Origin: Carboxylicivirga sp.
GTDB lineage: Bacteria > Bacteroidota > Bacteroidia > Bacteroidales > Marinilabiliaceae
Assembly: GCA_025210475.1 (NCBI GenBank)
Contig: JAOARW010000095.1
Span: 1 to 58,326, forward strand
DNA length: 58,326 bases
Direction: 5' to 3'
Below, piece by piece: positions 38,022-45,726 of the stretch. Made by a program: the position numbers and the translations under genes. How positions within the stretch are numbered: position 1 is the first letter of the stretch; every line of letters begins with the position of its first letter. The notes under the pieces are model-generated. The model ran no database searches and was not told the origin of the DNA. It was given only the letters and a program-made list of their open reading frames with translations.

Positions 38022-40367
38022 TTATTCACGAACCAATCCACCATAAACAGGCTGTTGGTCGACCACTTTAAATCTCAACACGCCTAATGGATTATCACCA
38101 GATGAATATACTTTTAGTTTCACATACCTGGCTTCGGCAGGCTTATGCTCTGGCATATACTGCTGATTAACCGCAATGCTTGAAATTTTACGACCTTCTC
38201 CATATGATTTCCAGCTTTTGCCATCTAGAGAGATAAAATATTCAAAATCGTAACCGTGTCGGTAATAGGTCTCACGCTTACTCTGACGATCAATATATCC
38301 AAAGGCAGAATTCACATAGTAAACATCTGAAATTTTACCTAAATCAAGAACTAACTCTCCTTCTTTACCTGCACCTTGCCAATAAGTTTCGGTTTTGCCA
38401 TCAGTGGCATAAGATGCTTTACTATTGGCGGCGCTGCCGACAGCAGTAATGTCCTTACCGACAGCTATTCCTTGTTTTACAACATAGAATTTGTTGCCGA
38501 CAGGCAAACGTTTTGGCATAAGTTCTTCAATATCCTCACGGGTCCTGATATTTGTAATCTGCTTCTGAACCCCTGCCTTTTCTTTAATCCATTCGGGATA
38601 TTTACCAGCTTCTTCTTTAAAATAGTACCGGTCACCTCTTACGTTATAATTGTGTGATCCATTTGCCAGATAGGGTTCACGACCATTAATGACCACATTA
38701 CCCTGTACTTCAATACCACGTGAACCGTTATCGGTATAAATGCCATGAACATTGTGACTGCTGCTCGGGGTATTCGGAAGCCTAATATCTTCAATGTAAT
38801 TGGCATACCATCTGGAACCGGGTGAAGCACCAAGGTTATAGATCGCACCTGTATCACCAATTTTTTTAGTAATGTCCTGAATTTTATTATGTGCTACCAA
38901 TACACCTCCAGCTACGGTTGGGTGATTGTAAGCTTTATCGGAACCATCCCTCCAAAAATCGAAGTTATCTACATCGTAGCGCCCCCAACCCCAGCCTAAA
39001 GAGATAGCGCCCGACGAGACGCCTTTGATGGTATTATTAACAATACAAGCATCTTTAACATACGAGCATTTTATGGCACAAGCGTCATAATATTCTACAG
39101 CTACATTATTGATTAGGTTGTTATCAATGATGATTTCACGACTCATTTTGTCGTTTACAATGTGATGATCCTGAAGGTTGCCAATAGTTATGGCTCCACC
39201 TGAAATACCTTCGAAAGTATTACCAAAGATGTTAACGTTTTGATTGTTGGTATCGAAATTTAAGGCAGTTCCACCCATATTTTTAAAGGTATTTCCTTTT
39301 ATGACCACATTACGGGAATTTTTAAAATGCACATTACCTGGTATATCCTTCAGCCCCTCAAAAGCATCTTCAATAGACTGGTAATCTGGGTCTTTTAAAA
39401 TCGCTCCTGACTGAATACTAACGTAGCCCTGTGGTTTGGATGCCTGTTTCCAGTTAGCGTATTTGAATGTCAGACCTTCAATGGTCACATTGCTTACGCC
39501 ATCTGCACTAATCAAATTCTCCACATTGGATAACACAACATCCGCATCTTTAAGGTTTTCACCTTTTTTAGGCTTATAATAGACCGTGCGCTTACGCTTA
39601 TCCAGATACCACTCGCCTTCTTCATCTAAAAACTCAATGGCATTTTCTAACCAGGTAACCGTTTGAGTTTTATGATTAAACATTATTGCATAAGGGCCAA
39701 TTTTCGCCAAATCCCAATAGCGCTGATCTACATAGGCTATTCCATCTTCAATCTTATCCAGTTTCCCGCGGTACATCTTCCAACGCATGATGTTCACCAT
39801 TTCCACATCACCAACATTGGATAGTTTTGGAAAGTCTTCCGGCATTTTGAAACCATTGGGCGTGTTTTCATCATCACGACAAGAGACTGAATTGCAAGGA
39901 TTAGGATGATCTGAAATCCTTTCCCATCCATTCCCATCTTTAGTACGAGCCCTAACTGCCCGTTTACCTTCGATATACAGATGACGGCCTACAACACCTG
40001 CAGGCACTTTTGCCGTCCAGACGCCATTATTACCAGAGTTACGCCAACCTGTGATATTAACTCCACCACTTATAACTGGGTTGGCTCCTTCAACGGCCTG
40101 AATGGTTAAGTTTGAATCATCTGCCGTAAGCTTTAAAGATTGCTTGAATACATATTCACCATCTTGCAGGTGAATAGTTACAAAATCATTTACCAATCGT
40201 GCTCTGTTTTTAGCAAATTCTACTGTTTTCCACGGTTGATTCTTCGTTCCTGCTGCCTTATTATTTCCTTTTGCAGAAACGTAAAAGTTCGTTTGCGCAA
40301 TACTAGCTAAAGAGCCTGCCAATAGCATAGCAATGGCGCAACTTAATATTTTAATTTTCTTAATCAT
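38022..40367 (-). CDS. GH141-like right-handed beta-helix enzyme with C-terminal F5/8C domain (copy B)
   Basis: 781 residues, the same length and domain order as copy A and identical in long stretches (for example the GNVHFKNS, GGAITIGNLQDHHIV and MYRGKLDKIEDG regions). The signal peptide ends SIAQT. The beta-helix spans about 23-600 and the F5/8C domain about 635-781. Differences cluster around 225-245 (IMFNHKTQTVTW here against INENSNDKAVAW in copy A), 500-560 (DIRLPNTPSSSHNVHG against GVLQPNAPGGAHYSHG) and the last residues. Loop changes of this kind can alter substrate subsites, so the duplicates may have split their specificities. The gene follows the sugar symporter gene by 23 bases, and the two are probably co-transcribed. 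Confidence 0.8.
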   Translation of the reverse strand: MIKKIKILSCAIAMLLAGSLASIAQTNFYVSAKGNNKAAGTKNQPWKTVEFAKNRARLVNDFVTIHLQDGEYVFKQSLKLTADDSNLTIQAVEGANPVISGGVNITGWRNSGNNGVWTAKVPAGVVGRHLYIEGKRAVRARTKDGNGWERISDHPNPCNSVSCRDDENTPNGFKMPEDFPKLSNVGDVEMVNIMRWKMYRGKLDKIEDGIAYVDQRYWDLAKIGPYAIMFNHKTQTVTWLENAIEFLDEEGEWYLDKRKRTVYYKPKKGENLKDADVVLSNVENLISADGVSNVTIEGLTFKYANWKQASKPQGYVSIQSGAILKDPDYQSIEDAFEGLKDIPGNVHFKNSRNVVIKGNTFKNMGGTALNFDTNNQNVNIFGNTFEGISGGAITIGNLQDHHIVNDKMSREIIIDNNLINNVAVEYYDACAIKCSYVKDACIVNNTIKGVSSGAISLGWGWGRYDVDNFDFWRDGSDKAYNHPTVAGGVLVAHNKIQDITKKIGDTGAIYNLGASPGSRWYANYIEDIRLPNTPSSSHNVHGIYTDNGSRGIEVQGNVVINGREPYLANGSHNYNVRGDRYYFKEEAGKYPEWIKEKAGVQKQITNIRTREDIEELMPKRLPVGNKFYVVKQGIAVGKDITAVGSAANSKASYATDGKTETYWQGAGKEGELVLDLGKISDVYYVNSAFGYIDRQSKRETYYRHGYDFEYFISLDGKSWKSYGEGRKISSIAVNQQYMPEHKPAEARYVKLKVYSSGDNPLGVLRFKVVDQQPVYGGLVRE

Positions 40368-40390
40368 GATTATGTAGTTTATGAAATGGT

Positions 40391-41761
40391 TTATGCGTTA
40401 GCTCTAATTTCTTCTAGTTTTAAAGCATTTTCGTTGATTGTTTTACTATTTAATTTAAATAAGCCAACCACCAAAGCAGTTGCTACAAAAACAATGGCGG
40501 GAACAATGGCGAACACGAACAGAATACCTTGCGTAGCTTGCACCGTTTGCTCAACCCCGCCGCTCTTATAACCATAATAGCCCATCACTGTCATAGCAAT
40601 GGCGCCACCCACCGAAAGACCTAATTTTAAAGCAAAAAGCGTAAACGACAGCGTTAAGCCATCGATACGTCGTTTGAACTTCAACTCGCCATAATCCACT
40701 GAATCGGCGGTGAAGGTAAACCATATTGGCGCAATCATCTGATTGAAGAAACCGACAAAGAATTGCAGGATTAAAATCAATATAATATTGGAGGCACCAA
40801 TGAAATAAGAGGCTGCTGACGCACCGGCACAAATGTATAGCAACAGTATATATGCTTTTCGTTTATCCATTACATCTAGTAGTTTGGAGGCCAATTGAGC
40901 CCCAATCATTCCACCGATCATCCATATCGATAAAAACAAGGCTGAATACTTAACCGCATCTTCCACATAAATGGTAATGTAATACAGTTGTGTGGTGTTC
41001 TTAATTGTTTGAGCAGCAACCATTAAAAGTGTTGCCAAAGCAACTAAGCGGTATTGATCGTTCTTGACCACCAACAACAAATCCTTCAATACACTTTGTT
41101 TTTCATCTTTGCCATTAATCCCTTTTACCCGCTCTTTAGTTGTGGCAAAACAGATAACAAACAAGATAATGGACAATAAAGCCATTAATAGCATGGCATT
41201 ACGATAACCGGTTGCCGGATTGTCCCATAAATCAGTCAATGGCAATACCAACGAGGTCACAATCAATCCGCCACCTGTGGCAAACATAAACCGTGTGGCA
41301 TTAATCGAAGCTCTTTCTTCCGGGTCACTGGTCATCACACCTGTTAATGAACCATAAGGAATATTGGTTGCTGTAAACAACAACATCAAGGTGATGTAAG
41401 TGGCATAAGCATATATCACTTTTCCTTGCGGACCAAAGTTAGGCACTGTAAAAACCAATACACTTGCAATGGCATAAGGTACACATAGAATCAGTAAGTA
41501 AGGACGGTACTTCCCCCATTTGGTATTAGTACGGTCAACCAGTGCGCCCATCAGAGGATCAGTCACGGCATCTACAATACGCACCACCAAAAAGATAGAG
41601 GCCACTGTGGTAGCATTCAAACCATACACTTCGGTATAGAAAAATCCCAGTAATAACAATACTGATTGGTAAACGAAGTTACCAGCCGTATCTCCAAGAC
41701 CATACCCGATTTTTTCGATTAACCCAACTTGATTCTGGGGATGTGGAGTTTTTTCTTTCAT
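40391..41761 (-). CDS. GPH-family sugar:cation symporter (MFS fold)
   Basis: 456 residues from the ATG at 41761; an in-frame ATG at 41812 would add 17 charged residues and cannot be excluded. The N-terminal signature IGYGLGDTAGNFVYQ, VVRIVDAVTDPLMGALVDRT and KWGKYRPYLL is that of glycoside-pentoside-hexuronide symporters of the MelB/XylP/YicJ type. About 12 membrane helices are seen, and the C-terminal half has the KRRIDGLTLSFTLFALKLG motif. These proteins import mono- or disaccharides across the inner membrane with Na+ or H+. The gene directly follows a GH172 gene that lacks a signal peptide, which suggests that a small furanoside-containing sugar is imported and then split in the cytoplasm. 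It is the only recognised inner-membrane sugar importer in the window. Confidence 0.92.
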   Translation of the reverse strand: MKEKTPHPQNQVGLIEKIGYGLGDTAGNFVYQSVLLLLGFFYTEVYGLNATTVASIFLVVRIVDAVTDPLMGALVDRTNTKWGKYRPYLLILCVPYAIASVLVFTVPNFGPQGKVIYAYATYITLMLLFTATNIPYGSLTGVMTSDPEERASINATRFMFATGGGLIVTSLVLPLTDLWDNPATGYRNAMLLMALLSIILFVICFATTKERVKGINGKDEKQSVLKDLLLVVKNDQYRLVALATLLMVAAQTIKNTTQLYYITIYVEDAVKYSALFLSIWMIGGMIGAQLASKLLDVMDKRKAYILLLYICAGASAASYFIGASNIILILILQFFVGFFNQMIAPIWFTFTADSVDYGELKFKRRIDGLTLSFTLFALKLGLSVGGAIAMTVMGYYGYKSGGVEQTVQATQGILFVFAIVPAIVFVATALVVGLFKLNSKTINENALKLEEIRANA

Positions 41762-41815
41762 GTATTTAATATTTTCTTGATGTTTTAATTCCTTTTCTTT
41801 TAACCTCCACAAAGC

Positions 41816-42946
41816 CTATTGAATAACTAATTTTTCTCTGTCCGGTAAGCTTCGAAACGCAACACTTGGCAAGGTTTGATACCAAAATGCCACAGTAGAG
41901 ATGTCGTCTTGTCTTGCCAGGTAGCGACGATCTTCAATCACATCAAAATGATTTTCGTTAAAACGCTTCCAGCCTAAGTCCTGAACGGTTACCTTCAGAT
42001 TGTTTTTAAAACGAATAGGATCCATAATGTGCCAGCGATACAATGAGAAACGTGGCTGAATTTTGTATAAACCATCTGGTGCTTCATATTTATGAAAACC
42101 ACCGTAAGGCGAATTGTAAGTAGTATATCCTTTATTGGTTTCCCAATTGAATGCGCCTAAGAAATAATCTTCAAGACCAGTACCGCAAATGGTTGGAAAT
42201 TCTTCGTCCTCATCAATAAAGAATTTGACTTCGCCTTCACCCCACCAGCCTCCGGCACCATTTAAACCAATGCTCATGGCTGTTCCTATAAAATGGCCTT
42301 CTCCTTCTATATTATCAATAATGGTATGTACCTCTTTGTAAGGTACTGGATTTGAACGACGGAAAGAGGCATGAAAATAAGCACAATTATCAGGTACTTC
42401 TGTTAGTTGATAATTCACCTGATAATAAACAATTCGTGGAATATCACTTCTGTTTTCAATGGTAAAATAACAACGTTCCTTAAAAGGCATCGACCAAAAA
42501 CAATTGAAAGCATTGGAAGGATTAACACTAACAGGTAATGATACCAATGGATCGAACTCGCCTCCTAGCAACACATCCGTATTATCGGCATAGCCACAGG
42601 CAAAAAAATCAGGGAATGGCACTTCCACAGAAGGGTGCTCCTGGTTATCCCAGTGAATACGTATAATTAAATCACGAGACACCTGACCAGTTATCCAGAT
42701 GCTCTGAATACTACCCGTTCCTTTTATATCGGCTATCACTGCGGTTTTTCCAGCTTCGATTGTAATAGCCGGGTTCACTTTCCATCCTAGTCCTAGTTCA
42801 CTTGATTGCTTTTCGGCAAAACCATTTGTTGCCTTTCCTCCATTGCCTATTTCGCCTGTTGGGTTTTCAGCGGTTATCGAACGTGATTGAGCATTTGATA
42901 ATAAACTCAGATTTCCCAATGACATATTTAGTCCATTAAATTCCAT
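41816..42946 (-). CDS. Cytoplasmic GH172-family (DUF2961) furanosidase
   Basis: 376 residues from the ATG at 42946; an ATG at 42976 adds ten residues with no signal-peptide character. No signal peptide or lipobox is present, unlike all five paralogues. Motifs: IKGTGSIQSIWITG near 75, IHWDNQEHPSVEVPFPDFF near 97-115, FNCFWSMPFKERCYF near 147, WWGEGEVKFFIDEDEEF with E237/E239, and GTGLEDY with E259, then RWHIMDPIRF. This short single-domain form is closest to GH172 enzymes described as acting on difructose dianhydride and fructofuranosides, some of which are intracellular. It probably hydrolyses a sugar brought in by the GPH symporter encoded 55 bases downstream. A candidate promoter lies about 33 bases upstream of its start. 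Confidence 0.85.
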   Translation of the reverse strand: MEFNGLNMSLGNLSLLSNAQSRSITAENPTGEIGNGGKATNGFAEKQSSELGLGWKVNPAITIEAGKTAVIADIKGTGSIQSIWITGQVSRDLIIRIHWDNQEHPSVEVPFPDFFACGYADNTDVLLGGEFDPLVSLPVSVNPSNAFNCFWSMPFKERCYFTIENRSDIPRIVYYQVNYQLTEVPDNCAYFHASFRRSNPVPYKEVHTIIDNIEGEGHFIGTAMSIGLNGAGGWWGEGEVKFFIDEDEEFPTICGTGLEDYFLGAFNWETNKGYTTYNSPYGGFHKYEAPDGLYKIQPRFSLYRWHIMDPIRFKNNLKVTVQDLGWKRFNENHFDVIEDRRYLARQDDISTVAFWYQTLPSVAFRSLPDREKLVIQ

Positions 42947-42978
42947 AGATATCAATATTCTTAAATTGTATAACATAG

Positions 42979-42986
42979 CAAATATA
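42979..42986 (-). promoter_or_regulatory. Candidate Bacteroidota -7 promoter box (TATATTTG)
   Basis: The minus strand reads TATATTTG, matching the TAnnTTTG -7 consensus of Bacteroidota housekeeping promoters. It lies 33 bases upstream of the cytoplasmic GH172 start, leaving a short leader. A convincing -33 TTTG is not seen, so support is partial. An imperfect inverted repeat (42994-43013) lies just upstream and could be an operator. Confidence 0.35.
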
Positions 42987-43204
42987 ATATCACGTGCTTA
43001 AAGGTTTTAGCACCCATGTAAAGTAAAATGTCACAGATGTAAATTTTTTCAGTAAATCACAAAACAAACACCTTGACACCTCCTTAAACTAAAGCGACAT
43101 AACTGCATTCATAATAATGATTCGTCATTCACTATTTTATCATTAATCATTTTAGATAACTTCCTTTTAAACAATTGAAAAATCTTTCCACCTTCTAGTC
43201 ATTA

Positions 43205-45613
43205 TTAATGCGAATCTAGTTTCACAAGTTTAATTAACATACTTCCCTCAATATTCAGAATGTAAATTCCAGGTGAAAGTTTATAAGTATCAATATCTGA
43301 TTTGCCTTGAATATTATTTAAAACTCCTGTTTGAATTAATTTTCCATTAACATCAAAAAGTTTGAATTTTGTATTCTGGCCTTGTATACCAAGCAAGTTT
43401 ATTTTTCGTCTAAACGGATTTGGATAAGCACGTATCTTATCCACATTTTCTAATTTGTTATGCCAGGTAGCAGAAACAAGCAATGCATCCAGAAAATCCA
43501 CCCCAACCATATAAGATTTAACTGCAGCAGGATTGGCTCCCTTAACTATGATATCAAGTTTATGAGATCCTTTTGCCAATTTATGCTGTCCAAGACTTAT
43601 AATCTCATTTATAACACCACTATGATGATATGCATCGTAGTTATCTAAAACGTCTTTTCCGTCAAGTTTAATATCATAAATAGCATAATCAATTGCCTTA
43701 GTTAGGCTAATTGACATATCATAATCAGCCTCTTTATCTATTTCGAATATAAGTTGGGCAATATCCCCCTGGTTTGCTCCAGTCCACCAAACTTGTGCTC
43801 CATTACTCCAGTTAAACTGTTGAATTCTCTGTTCCCTGATATTACCGTTTGTGCAACTTAGTTTCAAAAACTCGGCTTCAATCCTTCCATTTTCATTTGG
43901 CATTTTATTAAAAAAGTCACTTTTATCAAGAATTACCTTATTTTTTGCCTGGTCAGGAACTGCTCCTCGATTTGATTTACCACCAGGTAGCATGTACCAC
44001 ATTGATGCAGGAGCATAATTCATTATGGCAGAGTACCAATGCCAGATTTCCATATCAAACTTTAGTTTCGTTTTAAACGGGATGGCATCTAAGCCTCGGT
44101 AACGCTGATTGACGGAAGTTCCGGGATTTTGGTTTCCGACTCCATCAGACTGTGTAATATAAGGATGTGAAAATTGATTTGGCATCCCCCAGGCATAACC
44201 ATAATAATCCTCTGTTCCTGTGCCAAAGTGTGAAGGGAAACTTTCATTGTCAACATATATTTTTTCATCTCCTTCACCCCACCATCTTGCAACCGTATTA
44301 AACAAAGTCACACCTGTTCCTACTAACACACCTTTCCCTTCTAAAGTGACATAATTTAAATCAAAAAGATTTTCATTTTGTCCTTCCATTGAGCGAGGCC
44401 CATCCCCTGTATGCATTTTATAGTCCTCATACCACCCTGCACCAAAATGCATGCTTCTATTTGTCCACTTATGTTGCTTGGTCGTAATAGAAGAAGCTAA
44501 TATTTGCACATCTTGCTCCCCGTAGTTACGAATGTTTAAAGTACATGTTTCTTTGAACGGCATAATCCAGTTAGCCGTTAATGTGCTATCATTTTGAGCA
44601 GAACAATAAAATGATGAAACAGGATATAGTTTGTACCCTATTCCAAAAAAATCACCAATAGGACACCAAACGGTTTCGTCTCCGTCAAATGATATATTTA
44701 AGACTGTTGATCGAAGAGCTTGTTCATAATTTTTGGCTTTGATTTTTAATTTTATCTGGTAGATTCCTTTCTCGCCAAAGAAACTTTTTTGGAGTTCTTT
44801 ATTGGGTGCAATTACTCCATTAATATTATCATTTACTCCATTTGTAATAACAGGGTCTGAAAGTAATTCCCTTGAGACTCTATTTATCAAGTCTCTATGA
44901 TCTTCTAAATCACTCAATGAAAATGAAGTTACATTGGTTCCATCTTCATAGGTGCGGTAATTAATGGCGTAATATAATGATTCGCCTGTTTTACCTCCAG
45001 GTTCCCAGCTTTGTGCACTACTTTCGTAGGTTACTTTGCAATGCTTAGCATAGGGAATAGGAAGGTAAAGATTGTGTCCACGATATCTGTATTCTGAAAG
45101 TTTTGGAAGGTCAGAGCCCAAAGGTTCAGGTGCCAGTTCATTTCCACTAATAAGCTTAAATATTTCACCCTCGATTACTGGTTCTTCCTTATTATCTATG
45201 TATATCCTTAAAATTCCATTTCGATTATAAGACGCAGCAGTTACCCAGAAACGGACAATAGCTCCCGGACCATCAATATCCATCATTACAAACTCACGAC
45301 GACCATTGTTCTGCTCTATTCTAAGCCATTGACTCCTATCCCAATTTGCGAACCATCCCGGTCCATTGACCTGTTTGGAACTCCGGTCATAGCTACTAAA
45401 CTGAGCACAAGTATAAGCTGGATATGGAAATTTAGTAATGGCTTCCCGGTTAATCATTTCTTCCAATAATACCTTTGTGCTAACACCTTGCCCATAAACA
45501 ATCGATGTTGATGTAAGTAATATTAGCAAGGTCATATTTAACAAGTTATACAAAGGATAAAATTTCTTGAAGTAAATTTTCCAACGCTCTATCTGACGAA
45601 TATCTACATTCAT
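43205..45613 (-). CDS. GH172-family (DUF2961) enzyme with binding module and T9SS sorting domain
   Basis: 802 residues; an ATG at 45535 would give a more compact signal peptide (TLLILLTSTSIVYGQ) and leave room for a promoter after the terminator at 45642, so it is a real alternative. The GH172 core holds DGPGAIVRFWVTAAS, LYLPIPYAKHCKVTYE, IGDFFGIGYKLYP, WWGEGDEKIYVDNESFPSHF and GTGTEDYYGYAW. A beta-sandwich module like that of the gene at 23030 covers about 595-720. The last 75 residues or so are a T9SS type A sorting domain (YPNPFRRKINL, LFDVNGKLIQ, LSPGIYILNIEG, LIKLVKL), which sends the enzyme through the outer membrane to the surface or medium. It is probably an early-acting enzyme on the intact glycan. 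It is the only T9SS-tagged protein seen here. Confidence 0.88.
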   Translation of the reverse strand: MNVDIRQIERWKIYFKKFYPLYNLLNMTLLILLTSTSIVYGQGVSTKVLLEEMINREAITKFPYPAYTCAQFSSYDRSSKQVNGPGWFANWDRSQWLRIEQNNGRREFVMMDIDGPGAIVRFWVTAASYNRNGILRIYIDNKEEPVIEGEIFKLISGNELAPEPLGSDLPKLSEYRYRGHNLYLPIPYAKHCKVTYESSAQSWEPGGKTGESLYYAINYRTYEDGTNVTSFSLSDLEDHRDLINRVSRELLSDPVITNGVNDNINGVIAPNKELQKSFFGEKGIYQIKLKIKAKNYEQALRSTVLNISFDGDETVWCPIGDFFGIGYKLYPVSSFYCSAQNDSTLTANWIMPFKETCTLNIRNYGEQDVQILASSITTKQHKWTNRSMHFGAGWYEDYKMHTGDGPRSMEGQNENLFDLNYVTLEGKGVLVGTGVTLFNTVARWWGEGDEKIYVDNESFPSHFGTGTEDYYGYAWGMPNQFSHPYITQSDGVGNQNPGTSVNQRYRGLDAIPFKTKLKFDMEIWHWYSAIMNYAPASMWYMLPGGKSNRGAVPDQAKNKVILDKSDFFNKMPNENGRIEAEFLKLSCTNGNIREQRIQQFNWSNGAQVWWTGANQGDIAQLIFEIDKEADYDMSISLTKAIDYAIYDIKLDGKDVLDNYDAYHHSGVINEIISLGQHKLAKGSHKLDIIVKGANPAAVKSYMVGVDFLDALLVSATWHNKLENVDKIRAYPNPFRRKINLLGIQGQNTKFKLFDVNGKLIQTGVLNNIQGKSDIDTYKLSPGIYILNIEGSMLIKLVKLDSH

Positions 45614-45633
45614 TAAATCAACATTTTCAAGTT

Positions 45634-45669
45634 AAAAAAATAGCCCACCCTTAAATATTTGGGTGGGCT
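45634..45669 (-). terminator. Strong Rho-independent terminator after the SusC2/SusD2 module
   Basis: A 9-bp stem (45642-45650 with 45661-45669, GC-rich GCCCACCC) has a 10-base loop. On the minus strand it is followed by A and seven Ts (complement of 45634-45640). It lies 58 bases after the stop at 45727 and closes the operon of two glycan-binding proteins, SusD2 and SusC2. Confidence 0.85.
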
Positions 45670-45726
45670 TGTACAAATATCACTTAGAGAACAGTTACGA
45701 CTTCATCTCTTGAACTTTCTAATCCA

